From: Synergistota bacterium
GTDB lineage: Bacteria > Synergistota > GBS-1
DNA: 64,000 bases
Direction: 5' to 3'
NCBI GenBank assembly: GCA_025060595.1
Contig: JANXBX010000005.1
Span: 1 to 64,000 of the forward strand
Part shown: one piece after another, positions 52,515 to 60,922 of the stretch
Numbering within the stretch: the stretch's first letter is position 1
How the letters are laid out: every line of letters begins with the position of its first letter
Translations under genes and position numbers: made by a program
Notes under the pieces: model-generated
Database searches by the model: none
Told to the model about the DNA's origin: nothing
What the model saw: only the letters and a program-made list of their open reading frames with translations

Positions 52515-54401
52515 ATGTTACATATAAGAGTTAATGGTAAGTTGTTAGAAGTTCAAGAGGGAGTTAAGCTTATTGATATATTAAAAAACTTGGGATTAAA
52601 AGGTATTTTTATGGCAGAGGTGGATGGAGAAATAGTAGAATTAAGCTTTTCTGTTACGAAAGATTGTGAAGTAAGGTTTCTTGATTTTTCTCATCCTGCT
52701 TCTCAAAAGGCTTTTTGGCACACTGCTTCTCACATAATGGCACAAGCAGTTAAGAGGATTTTCCCTGGGGTTAAGCTAGGAATTGGGCCTGCTATAGAAA
52801 GTGGCTTTTACTATGACTTTGATCATTCCGAGGGCTTTTCTCCTGAAGATTTAGAAAAGATAGAAAAGGAAATGGAAAGGATAGTGGAGTTGGATTATCC
52901 TGTAATTAAAGAGGTAAAAACTAAGGATGAAGCTAAAGAGCTTCTTAAGGATGAACCTTACAAGCTTGAGCTTCTTGAAGATATCCCTAACGAAAAGGTT
53001 AGCTTTTATAGGCAAGGTGAATTTGTAGATCTTTGTGCTGGTCCTCATCTTCCCTCAACTGGATATGTTAAGCACTTTAAGCTTTTAAGTGTAGCTGGGG
53101 CATATTGGAAGGGAAATGAGAAAAATCCGATGCTTCAAAGAATTTATGGTACTGCTTTTCCAGAGAAAGAAATGCTTGAGGATTATCTGAATAGAATTGA
53201 GGAAGCTAAAAGAAGAGATCACAGGAGGCTTGGTAGAGAGTTAGAGCTTTTCAGTCTTCATGAGGAAGGCCCTGGGTTTCCGTTTTTCCATCCTAAGGGT
53301 ATGATCATATTGAATGAGCTTATAGACTTTTGGCGAAAGGAGCATAGAAGGGCTGGTTATAGGGAGATTAGAACGCCTATTATTCTTTCAAGGGAGCTTT
53401 GGGAGAGATCCGGACACTGGGATCATTATAAAGAAAACATGTATTTTACTAAGATAGACGAAGCGGACTACGCTATAAAGCCTATGAATTGTCCTGGTGC
53501 TATTCTAGTTTTTAAGGAGGGTATGAGAAGCTACAGAGATCTTCCTCTTAGGTTAGCGGAACTAGGTGTGGTTCATAGGCATGAAAGATCAGGTGTTCTT
53601 CATGGTCTGATGAGAGTTAGAGCCTTTACTCAAGATGATGCCCATATATTCTGTACTCCTGATCAGATAAAAGGAGAGATAGAGGGGATCATTAAGCTTG
53701 CTGATCGCTTTTATAGGGACATCTTTGGTTTTGAGTACTCGGTAGTTTTAAGCACTAAGCCTGAAAAAGCTATGGGACCCGATGAGATATGGGAAAAGGC
53801 GACCAACGCTCTTAAAGCTACCTTGGAAGAGCTTTCTATCCCTTATGATATAAGGGAAGGGGAAGGTGCTTTTTATGGTCCAAAGATAGATTTTTTGCTT
53901 AAGGATTGCATAGGTAGGACATGGCAGTGTGGTACGATTCAGCTTGATTTTCTTATTCCAGAAAAGTTTGATGTAACCTATGTAGGTCCTGATGGTGGAA
54001 GATATAGGCCAGTTATGCTTCATAGGGTAATATATGGTAGTCTTGAGAGGTTTTTTGGAATTCTTATTGAGCATTATGCTGGTGCGTTTCCTTTATGGCT
54101 TGCTCCTGTTCAGGTTAGGGTGTTAACAGTAGGGGAAGCACACATACCTTTTGCCAAAGCGGTTTACGATGTTCTCTATCAGAGGGATTATAGGGTTGAG
54201 CTTGACGATAGAAATGAAAAGCTAGGTTATAAGATAAGAAGTGCCCAGCTTGAGAAGATTCCTTATATGCTTATAATAGGAGATAAAGAGGTAAGTGAGA
54301 GAAAAGTGTCTGTAAGAGAGAGAAAGGAAGGGGATATAGGTAGCTATACTCTAGAAGAATTCTTGGTTATGCTTGAAGAAAGGAAGAAAAGCTTTAAATA
54401 A
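52515..54401 (+). CDS. thrS: Threonine--tRNA ligase
   Basis: 628 aa from the ATG at 52515, 9 bases after AAAGGGG; an earlier ATG at 52506 abuts that SD. N-terminal TGS domain (1-60), editing domain with HTASHIMAQAV near 71, and the class II core with MNCPGAILVFK, RHERSGVLHGLMRVRAFTQD and the zinc ligands Cys, His and His. C-terminal anticodon-binding domain from about 530. Full length. Confidence 0.97.
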   Translation: MLHIRVNGKLLEVQEGVKLIDILKNLGLKGIFMAEVDGEIVELSFSVTKDCEVRFLDFSHPASQKAFWHTASHIMAQAVKRIFPGVKLGIGPAIESGFYYDFDHSEGFSPEDLEKIEKEMERIVELDYPVIKEVKTKDEAKELLKDEPYKLELLEDIPNEKVSFYRQGEFVDLCAGPHLPSTGYVKHFKLLSVAGAYWKGNEKNPMLQRIYGTAFPEKEMLEDYLNRIEEAKRRDHRRLGRELELFSLHEEGPGFPFFHPKGMIILNELIDFWRKEHRRAGYREIRTPIILSRELWERSGHWDHYKENMYFTKIDEADYAIKPMNCPGAILVFKEGMRSYRDLPLRLAELGVVHRHERSGVLHGLMRVRAFTQDDAHIFCTPDQIKGEIEGIIKLADRFYRDIFGFEYSVVLSTKPEKAMGPDEIWEKATNALKATLEELSIPYDIREGEGAFYGPKIDFLLKDCIGRTWQCGTIQLDFLIPEKFDVTYVGPDGGRYRPVMLHRVIYGSLERFFGILIEHYAGAFPLWLAPVQVRVLTVGEAHIPFAKAVYDVLYQRDYRVELDDRNEKLGYKIRSAQLEKIPYMLIIGDKEVSERKVSVRERKEGDIGSYTLEEFLVMLEERKKSFK

Positions 54402-54403
54402 AA

Positions 54404-55207
54404 TTGAAGTTTTTAAGATTTTTTGTTGAGAAACCCTCGTCTTTAAGAGATTTTTTAAAAGAGAAGCTTGAATTTTCAGGAAGAGTAATAAAAAAAATTG
54501 TAGATAGGGGTTGGGTTTTCGTCAACGAGGAGAGAATACTTAAGGCGAATTTTCAGCTTCGTATTGGTGATAAGATTGAGGTTATTTTTCTTGAGTTAGA
54601 TTCTAGCTATAAGGTCCTTTACGAAGATGATTATATTTTGGCCGTGGATAAGCCGCCGTTCGTTTTAACTAATGAATCACCTTGGAGCCTTGAAGCCATA
54701 TTAAATAGAAATGGTAAAAGGGTTAGAGCTATACATAGATTAGATTTAGAGACAACTGGTGTCTTACTTTTCGCTAAAGATGATAATATCTTTGGAGTTT
54801 TTAAAGAGCTATTTAGAAAGAGGCTTCTTAACAAGGTTTACAAGGTTATAGCTGAGGGCAGTATAAGGGAAAGTTCTTTTAAGGTTAGCTTGCCTGTCGA
54901 TGGAAAGGAGGCAATATCGCTTTTTAGGGTTATAGAAAGAAGTAAAATAGCTACATTTCTTGAAGTAAGGATACTGACTGGAAGAAAGCATCAGATAAGG
55001 ATTCATCTTTCAAAGATTGGACACCCAGTCGTAGGTGAAAAGCTTTATAAGAGGGGTATAATCAGGGAAGAGGTTTTAAGAAAGATCCCGAGGATTATGA
55101 TTCACTGTGAGGAAATATCGTTTGAGCACCCATTTTTAGGGAAATTTGTTAGTATTTTTTCTTCTCTTCCTGGTGATTTTAAAGAGGCCTTAAAAGCCCT
55201 GTTTTGA
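54404..55207 (+). CDS. RluA-family 23S rRNA/tRNA pseudouridine synthase
   Basis: 267 aa. N-terminal S4-like RNA-binding domain (about 12-62) and the catalytic motif RAIHRLDLETTGVLLFAK near 108, where the Asp of HRLD is the nucleophile. GRKHQIRIHLSKIGHPVVG near 196 is also typical. TTG start. The exact site modified (RluC/RluD type) cannot be told. Last gene before the infC leader. Confidence 0.92.
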   Translation: MKFLRFFVEKPSSLRDFLKEKLEFSGRVIKKIVDRGWVFVNEERILKANFQLRIGDKIEVIFLELDSSYKVLYEDDYILAVDKPPFVLTNESPWSLEAILNRNGKRVRAIHRLDLETTGVLLFAKDDNIFGVFKELFRKRLLNKVYKVIAEGSIRESSFKVSLPVDGKEAISLFRVIERSKIATFLEVRILTGRKHQIRIHLSKIGHPVVGEKLYKRGIIREEVLRKIPRIMIHCEEISFEHPFLGKFVSIFSSLPGDFKEALKALF

Positions 55208-55208
55208 C

Positions 55209-55237
55209 TTTACTTATCAAAGATTTCATGATATACT
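55209..55237 (+). promoter_or_regulatory. Promoter of the infC-rpmI-rplT operon
   Basis: TTTACT (55209-55214), a 17-bp spacer and TATACT (55232-55237) preceded by TGA (extended -10). The transcript would start near 55243 and have a leader of about 140 bases. Confidence 0.65.
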
Positions 55238-55264
55238 TCGATTGAAATTTCGAAGAAGGGGCAT

Positions 55265-55370
55265 CTATCTGCCTCTCACCCTGTGGCTGAAGGCTAGCTT
55301 ACAGGGTAGAATAAAGGGGATAACTTTAAGAGGGCAGATAGGTGTATTCTATCTGCCCTCTTAAAATTTT
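55265..55370 (+). promoter_or_regulatory. Attenuator-like leader of infC-rpmI-rplT
   Basis: A perfect 17-bp hairpin (55325-55341 with 55349-55365, core AGAGGGCAGATAG) ends in TTTT just before the infC SD. An upstream segment, CTATCTGCCTCT (55265-55276), copies the hairpin's right arm except for one C. It can instead pair with the left arm, breaking the hairpin. A third stem, CCCTGT/ACAGGG (55279-55284 with 55301-55306), lies between. Mutually exclusive pairings are the mark of attenuation; in Bacillus this operon is controlled by L20 through its leader. Confidence 0.72.
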
Positions 55371-55385
55371 ATGGAGGTGATGGAT

Positions 55386-55889
55386 ATTAAGGAATATCGT
55401 ATTAATGAAGAAATTAGGGCAAAAAGAGTCCGACTTATTGATGAAGATGGAAGACAGATTGGTATCATGGATATCAGTGAAGCTTTGAAGATAGCAAATG
55501 ATAAACAACTGGATCTTGTAGAGGTGGCTGCAGAGGCTGATCCCCCAGTTTGTAAGCTAATGGATTATGGCAAGTATCGTTACGAGCTTAAGAAAAAGAT
55601 GAAGCAGTCTAAGAATAAGCCTAGGGGGGCAGTTGTTAAAGAGGTAAGAATGCGACCTAAGATAGAGGAGCATGACTATAGGTTTAAGCTTAAGAACATA
55701 AGAGAGTTTCTTCAGGAGGGGTGTAAGGTAAAAGTTTCCATGCTTTTTAAGGGTAGAGAGATGAGTTATGCCGAAGATGGTAAGGATATCTTGATGAAGG
55801 TAATAGAGGAAACAAAGGACCTTAGCAGGCTTGAATGGGGTCCGAGAGCTGAAGGATGGTCTATAAGCGTTATGCTTGCTCCAAAATAG
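55386..55889 (+). CDS. infC: Translation initiation factor IF-3
   Basis: 167 aa from a probable ATT start at 55386. GGAGGTGA (55373-55380) lies the right distance before this ATT, while the in-frame ATG codons at 55371 and 55380 fall within or against that SD. The N-terminus IKEYRINEEIRA then lines up with the Bacillus IF-3 start, which uses AUU. N-domain (VRLIDEDGRQIGI, EADPPVCKLMDYGKYRYE) and C-domain (KVKVSMLFKGREM) are complete. IF-3 rejects non-AUG starts, so an AUU codon gives self-control. Confidence 0.93.
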   Translation: MKEYRINEEIRAKRVRLIDEDGRQIGIMDISEALKIANDKQLDLVEVAAEADPPVCKLMDYGKYRYELKKKMKQSKNKPRGAVVKEVRMRPKIEEHDYRFKLKNIREFLQEGCKVKVSMLFKGREMSYAEDGKDILMKVIEETKDLSRLEWGPRAEGWSISVMLAPK

Positions 55890-55904
55890 AGGAGGGATGT
55901 TCTG

Positions 55905-56096
55905 ATGATGAAAACTCGTAAAAGCATAGCACGCAGGTTTAAGTTAACTGCTACTGGGAAAGTTAAATATATGAAGACAGGGCGGAGCCATCTTTTAAGA
56001 AGAAAGAGCTCCAAGAGGAAAAGACAGTTGAGGAAAGCTGCTTATTTAAGCGGTAGAGATGCTATTAATGTTAAAAAGATGTTACCTTACGCCTAA
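55905..56096 (+). CDS. rpmI: Ribosomal protein L35
   Basis: 63 aa. KTRKSIARRFKLTATGKVKY and HLLRRKSSKRKRQLRKAAYL are the family pattern. Starts at tandem ATG codons, 8 bases after GGAGGG. 15 bases after infC. Confidence 0.97.
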   Translation: MMKTRKSIARRFKLTATGKVKYMKTGRSHLLRRKSSKRKRQLRKAAYLSGRDAINVKKMLPYA

Positions 56097-56125
56097 AGCG
56101 GATTTTCGAAAAGGGGTGAGAGTAT

Positions 56126-56485
56126 ATGAGGGTTAAGAATGCAAGCTCTGGAAAAGGGAGAAGAAAGAAGCTTTTTAAGCTTACAAAAGGTTATTATGGT
56201 CAGAAGAAAAATGTTTTTAAAAGAGCTCATGAGGCAATGTTGAAAGCTCTTAGCTATTCTTATAGAGATAGAAGAGCTAAGAAGGGGGATTTCAGAAAGC
56301 TATGGATAGCGAGGATAAATGCGGCAGCCCGTGAGGAAGGTCTTACTTACAATCGTTTTATCAATGGGCTTAAGAAAGCTGGAGTGGCTATAAATAGAAA
56401 GGTTTTAGCTGAGCTTGCCATTCACGATAGGGAATCTTTCTCTGAGCTTGTAAGAATTGCCAAGGAAAACCTTGGGGTTGCTTAG
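56126..56485 (+). CDS. rplT: Ribosomal protein L20
   Basis: 119 aa, full length. RVKNASSGKGRRKKLFKLTK is a slightly unusual N-terminus (most have a longer VARV--RKKLLKLAKG). GYYGQKKNVFKRAHEAMLKA, RDRRAKKGDFRKLWIARINA and the C-terminal domain are standard. L20 starts 50S assembly and in Bacillus represses this operon through the leader. Confidence 0.97.
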   Translation: MRVKNASSGKGRRKKLFKLTKGYYGQKKNVFKRAHEAMLKALSYSYRDRRAKKGDFRKLWIARINAAAREEGLTYNRFINGLKKAGVAINRKVLAELAIHDRESFSELVRIAKENLGVA

Positions 56486-56498
56486 AGAGGGATCGATT

Positions 56499-57515
56499 AT
56501 GAACCTTGAGAATATAAGAATAGAATTTCTCAAAGATATCGGGGAGGCTAAAAGCCTCCCCATTCTGTATGAGATTAAAGCTAAATATATAGGGAGAAAG
56601 GGGATAGTAACTGCGCTTTTCAAGAACTTTAAGGATCTTTCCCCTGAGGAGAGAAAAGAAAAGGGCAAAGTTTTAAATGAACTGAAAGAATGGATAGAAG
56701 AAGAGATTAATAAAAGAGAAGAGGAAATCCTTAAAGCAGAGGCTCTTAAAAGAGAAATTGAGGGTAAAGTGGATTTTACTTTACCTGGAAGGCGCATCAA
56801 GAGAGGTAATCTTCATCCTTTAAGTAGAGTTTTAAGAGAAATAATAGAGATTTTTTCCTCTATGGGGTTTTCTCTTGAAGAGGGTCCTGAGATTGAGCTT
56901 GACTATTATAATTTTGAAGCTTTAAACATTCCAAGGGATCATCCCGCAAGGGATATGCATGATACGTTCTATATAACTGATAATGCTTTGTTAAGGACTC
57001 ATACCTCTCCTGTTCAAATAAGAGCTATGAAAAAGAGGAAGCCTCCATTAAGAGTTATATCGGCTGGAAAGGTCTACAGAAGGGATTCTGATCCTACGCA
57101 TTCACCAATGTTTCATCAGGTTGAAGGACTTTTAGTCGATGAGGATGTTAAGCTTGCGGATCTTAAGGGGGTTCTATCTGAGTTTGCTAATAGAATATTC
57201 GGTGGGAAGAGGAAGATAAGATTTAGGCCTAGCTATTTCCCCTTTACCGAACCAAGCGTTGAGGTTGATGTGGAATGCGTTAGATGTGGTGGAAGAGAGG
57301 AAAGTTGTGTGGTTTGTAAAGGCACTGGGTGGCTTGAAATATTGGGTGCAGGGATGGTTCATCCTGAGGTGTTTAAAGCTGTGGGTTATGATAGTGGTAA
57401 ATATGTAGGATTTGCTTTTGGACTTGGTGTTGAAAGAATAGCTATGCTTAAGTATGGTATAGATGATATAAGGCTTTTCTTTGAGAATGATCTTCGTTTC
57501 TTGCGTCAGTTTTAA
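56499..57515 (+). CDS. pheS: Phenylalanine--tRNA ligase alpha subunit
   Basis: 338 aa from the ATG at 56499; the frame is open into rplT. N-terminal coiled coil, class II motif 1 (LREIIEIFSSMGFSLEEGPE), motif 2 (RVISAGKVYRRDSDPTHSPM) and motif 3 (GFAFGLGVERIAML). CVRCGGREESCVVCKGTGW near 263 is a zinc-like knuckle found in some bacterial PheS proteins. 13 bases after rplT, so part of the same operon. Confidence 0.97.
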   Translation: MNLENIRIEFLKDIGEAKSLPILYEIKAKYIGRKGIVTALFKNFKDLSPEERKEKGKVLNELKEWIEEEINKREEEILKAEALKREIEGKVDFTLPGRRIKRGNLHPLSRVLREIIEIFSSMGFSLEEGPEIELDYYNFEALNIPRDHPARDMHDTFYITDNALLRTHTSPVQIRAMKKRKPPLRVISAGKVYRRDSDPTHSPMFHQVEGLLVDEDVKLADLKGVLSEFANRIFGGKRKIRFRPSYFPFTEPSVEVDVECVRCGGREESCVVCKGTGWLEILGAGMVHPEVFKAVGYDSGKYVGFAFGLGVERIAMLKYGIDDIRLFFENDLRFLRQF

Positions 57516-57528
57516 GGAGGGGTGACTA

Positions 57529-59925
57529 ATGAAAGTTTCTTTTAAATGGTTAAAGGAATTTATAGAAATAAACTTTTCACCAGAGGCTTTGGCTGAACGT
57601 TTACTTATGGTTGGACTTGAAGTTGAGGATATAGTCTATCTTAACCCTGGGTTGGATGGTGTAATTTGTGCGACTTTATCTGGTTTGAGTAGGCTTGATG
57701 ATGGTTATATTGTTTATCTTAGGGTTAAAGATAAAACGTATAGAGCTTTTTATAAGGGCGAAGCAGTCTTGATCGAGGGTAAGAAAGTTGCTATTGCCAC
57801 AGTAGGAGCTTCTATAGCTTCTAAATTGGTTAAAAGCTATGAAGTTTCTGGCTTAGAATTCGATGCTTTTCTTCCTTCGGAGGAAGAGCTTCGTATAGGT
57901 GAGGGGAAAGGACCTATCTTTCTTCCTGATGAATCTCAAGAGGGCGATACTCTTGTTAGGCTTTATGAGCTTGATGATGTCATATTGGATATAAGCGTTA
58001 CTCCTAATAGAGGAGATTGTCTTAGTGTAATAGGTATAGCGAGGGAAATAGCAGCTATAAAGGGTATTGGTCCTAGGGGGCTTTTACCTAAGTTTGATCT
58101 TGAGGAGAAAGGAAGAGATATAAGAGAGCTTGTGAGTGTGGAAGTAGAAGATTACGATTTGTGTCCAAGATATGTTGGTAGAGTGATAGAGGGCGTTAAA
58201 GTTACTGAAAGCCCTCTTTGGTTAAAAAGAAGGTTGATTCACTGTGGGCTAAGGCCTATAAATAATGTGGTTGATGCTACTAATTATGTTATGCTTGAGC
58301 TTGGGCAACCACTTCATGCCTTTGATCTTAATTTAATAAGAAAGAGGAAAGTTATAGTTAGGAGAGCGCGAAACGGAGAAAAAATACGTTGTATAGATGG
58401 TGTTGAAAGAACTCTTTCAAACAACGACCTTGTTATAGCTGATGCAGAAAGAGCTATAGGTATAGCTGGAGTTATAGGAGGAGAGAATACCGAGATATGG
58501 AGCGGAACTAAAGATGTATTTCTAGAATCTGCCTTTTTCAATCCCTCTTCGATTAGAATGACTGCGCGATCTTTAGGGATAACTACAGAGGCTTCCTATA
58601 GATTTGAGAGAAGGGTTGATCCAGGTAATACTCTTTTTGCTGCAGATAGAGCCGCTTATCTTATTTCTAAAATTGCCCTCGGTAGGGTTTCGAAAGGATA
58701 TCATGATCTTTGTAGAGATAGCTTTAAACCATGGTTTGTCATAATGAGACCCGAGAGAGTCAATAGAATTTTGGGGACTCAGCTTAAACCGGATGAAATT
58801 ATAACTATTATTTCTTCTCTTGGTTTTAGCTCAAGATATAAAGAGGACCTTCTTGAGGTTGAAGTGCCTACCTACAGGGGTGATATTCAGAGAGAAATAG
58901 ACCTTATAGAGGAAGTGGCTCGCATATACGGTTATGTTAAAGTTCCGCCAAGAATGCCTTGGGGAGAAACTCAGGTTGGGGGTTTAGATGAGATACAGAA
59001 GCTAGAGTGGAGGGTAAGAGATATTCTTATAGGAGAGGGTTTTAATGAGGTTATAACTTATAGCTTCATAGATCCCGAGATTTTCGATAGACTTCTTTTG
59101 CCTCAGGGACACCCATTGAAAGAGTGTATTTCTTTACTTAATCCTCTTAAAGAAAATCAATCTGTAATGAGAACATTTATGCTTCCTGGGCTTATTTCTG
59201 CTCTATTATTTAACTATAGAAAAGGGAGTAAAGACATATTTTTATTTGAAGTAGGTAAGGTCTTTAGAACAGAATTAACCTTTGAAGGACTCCCTGTGGA
59301 GATCAACAAGCTAGGGATGATAATGCTTGGAGGAATAGATAAGGAGCTGATTACAGGGTCTGTTATTCCTAGAGATATTCTTAACCTTAAGGGAGCTTTA
59401 GAAAACCTGTTCGAAAGCTTTAAAGTTGTTGCCGATTTTAGGGATATCGAGGAAGACTTGCCTTTTCTTGTAAAGTTTAGGTCTTCATCGATATATATTC
59501 TCGGTGAGAGAGTAGGTTGGATCGGTGAAATAAGTCCTAAAATAAGTATTGCTTTTGAAGTGAACGAACCTATATACGCTGCTGAAATAGACCTTGATAG
59601 GTTCTTTACTTTAGTTCCTAAGGAGATAAAGTATAAGGAGCTTCCTAGATTTCCATCTACGAGAAGGGATGTTTCTGTATTAGTTCCCTTAGATAGAAAG
59701 GCAAAGGAAGTGGAGTCTGTAATAAAGAGCATTGGAGGAGAAATCGTTGAAGAAGTTAGACTCTTTGATTTCTATCAAGGGCCTCAGGTTCCTCAAGGGT
59801 ATAGAAGCTTGACTTTTTGTGTAATTTATAGAGCTAAGGATAGAACATTAAAAGACGAAGAGGTTGAGGAGGTTCATCTTAAAGTTAGAAAGGAGCTAGA
59901 AAGAAGCGGTTTTAAAGTTAGATAG
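57529..59925 (+). CDS. pheT: Phenylalanine--tRNA ligase beta subunit
   Basis: 798 aa, full length. B1 region (MKVSFKWLKEFIEINFSPEA; DVILDISVTPNRGDCLSVIG near 150), B3/B4 editing core (PRYVGRVIEGVK, ATNYVMLELGQPLHAFDLN), B5 (LGTQLKPDEIITIISSLGFS) and the C-terminal anticodon-binding FDX domain (LPRFPSTRRDVSVLVPLDRK). The EMAP-like tRNA-binding part (about 39-145) is present but diverged. ATG behind AAGGAGGGGTG. Confidence 0.97.
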   Translation: MKVSFKWLKEFIEINFSPEALAERLLMVGLEVEDIVYLNPGLDGVICATLSGLSRLDDGYIVYLRVKDKTYRAFYKGEAVLIEGKKVAIATVGASIASKLVKSYEVSGLEFDAFLPSEEELRIGEGKGPIFLPDESQEGDTLVRLYELDDVILDISVTPNRGDCLSVIGIAREIAAIKGIGPRGLLPKFDLEEKGRDIRELVSVEVEDYDLCPRYVGRVIEGVKVTESPLWLKRRLIHCGLRPINNVVDATNYVMLELGQPLHAFDLNLIRKRKVIVRRARNGEKIRCIDGVERTLSNNDLVIADAERAIGIAGVIGGENTEIWSGTKDVFLESAFFNPSSIRMTARSLGITTEASYRFERRVDPGNTLFAADRAAYLISKIALGRVSKGYHDLCRDSFKPWFVIMRPERVNRILGTQLKPDEIITIISSLGFSSRYKEDLLEVEVPTYRGDIQREIDLIEEVARIYGYVKVPPRMPWGETQVGGLDEIQKLEWRVRDILIGEGFNEVITYSFIDPEIFDRLLLPQGHPLKECISLLNPLKENQSVMRTFMLPGLISALLFNYRKGSKDIFLFEVGKVFRTELTFEGLPVEINKLGMIMLGGIDKELITGSVIPRDILNLKGALENLFESFKVVADFRDIEEDLPFLVKFRSSSIYILGERVGWIGEISPKISIAFEVNEPIYAAEIDLDRFFTLVPKEIKYKELPRFPSTRRDVSVLVPLDRKAKEVESVIKSIGGEIVEEVRLFDFYQGPQVPQGYRSLTFCVIYRAKDRTLKDEEVEEVHLKVRKELERSGFKVR

Positions 59926-59937
59926 GGGGGATAGCGA

Positions 59938-60180
59938 TTGCTGGAGGAGCTTAAAGCCCTTGAGGAAAAGATAGATTCTCTTGTAGCCTTGGTTGGAAAG
60001 CTCAGAGAAGAAAACAGGGCTTTAAAAGAGGAACTTTCAAAGGTAAATGAGAAACTCAAAACCTATGAGGAGCTGGAAAAAGAAAGGGAACGCTTTTTAA
60101 TGGAGAAGAAAGATATGGAAGATAGGATAAAGCGTATATTTAGCAAGCTTGTAAGTGTGGTTAACAAGGAAAGCAAGTAA
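59938..60180 (+). CDS. Small coiled-coil protein, ZapB-like
   Basis: 80 aa, nearly all one coiled coil with leucine heptads (EELKALEEKIDSLVALVGKL, REENRALKEELSKVNEKL). TTG start behind AGGGGGG. It abuts zapA (stop and start share one base), so a division role as a ZapB-type Z-ring bundler is likely, though sequence alone cannot prove it. Confidence 0.75.
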   Translation: MLEELKALEEKIDSLVALVGKLREENRALKEELSKVNEKLKTYEELEKERERFLMEKKDMEDRIKRIFSKLVSVVNKESK

Positions 60181-60431
60181 TGGCTAAAGTTAGGTTGACA
60201 GTGCTTGGGGAATCCTATTGGATAAAAGGTGAAGATCCGGAGGAAAAGCTTCAGGAGGTCGCTCTCTTAATAAGCTCTACTTTAGAGGATGTGGAGAGAA
60301 AGTATCCTCAACTTAAGGACAAGGAGAAGTTACTTATGCTTGCCTTAACACTTGCGGAAAAGTTGGTAAGCCTTAAATTTGAGTTAATAGGTATAAGTAG
60401 GAAGGTAGAGGAGTGTCTGGCGAAAGATTAA
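60180..60431 (+). CDS. zapA: ZapA-family cell division protein
   Basis: 83 aa. VRLTVLGESYWIKGEDPEEK at the N-terminus, then the coiled helix LQEVALLISSTLEDVERKYP and LMLALTLAEKLVSLKFEL match ZapA, which cross-links FtsZ filaments. Next to the coiled-coil gene and before cvpA. Confidence 0.9.
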   Translation: MAKVRLTVLGESYWIKGEDPEEKLQEVALLISSTLEDVERKYPQLKDKEKLLMLALTLAEKLVSLKFELIGISRKVEECLAKD

Positions 60432-60922
60432 GTTTTGGGTTCTTAGATCTCCTTTCTTTAATAACGTTATTATTTTTCTCTGTAAGAGGGTGGTTTAAGG
60501 GAATAGCAAGGGAGTTATGCGCTATGATTGGTTTGGTTTTAGGATTGGTCGCAGCATTTAAGTATTCTTCAGCTTTATCCTCTATCTTGGGGAGAAACTT
60601 CCCAACTATCTCTCCTCTCTCTAGAGTTATAGCTTTCGCTCTGATATTTTTATGCATTTTGGTGTTTTTCTCCCTTTTAGGTGGATTTCTTAATAAAATT
60701 CTTAGAATTTTGTGGCTTGGCTGGTTTGATAGGATGGGAGGTTTGCTTTTGGGTTTGGTAGAGGGAGGTTTTATTATCTCTATTCTTTTCTGGGGGATTA
60801 ATCTTTTGCCTGATAGTACCATTCTTAAGGAGCTTAAAGGGGAATCTTTTATTTATAAAATTTTTGAAAGTCATGCATTACCTTACTTAAGGGAGATGAT
60901 AGGTAAACTAAAATGGAGGTAG
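60413..60922 (+). CDS. CvpA-family membrane protein
   Basis: 169 aa with four hydrophobic segments. LDLLSLITLLFFSVRGWFKG and ARELCAMIGLVLGLVAAFKY at the N-terminus, and LLGLVEGGFIISILFW near 120 fit the CvpA family (colicin V production, membrane stress). GTG start; it overlaps zapA by 19 bases and mutS2 by 10. The zapA-cvpA-mutS2 order is common. Confidence 0.88.
   Translation: MSGERLSFGFLDLLSLITLLFFSVRGWFKGIARELCAMIGLVLGLVAAFKYSSALSSILGRNFPTISPLSRVIAFALIFLCILVFFSLLGGFLNKILRILWLGWFDRMGGLLLGLVEGGFIISILFWGINLLPDSTILKELKGESFIYKIFESHALPYLREMIGKLKWR

Noticed and set aside
59214-59732. 172-codon minus-strand frame
   Set aside because: Fully inside pheT, which is complete and well conserved here.
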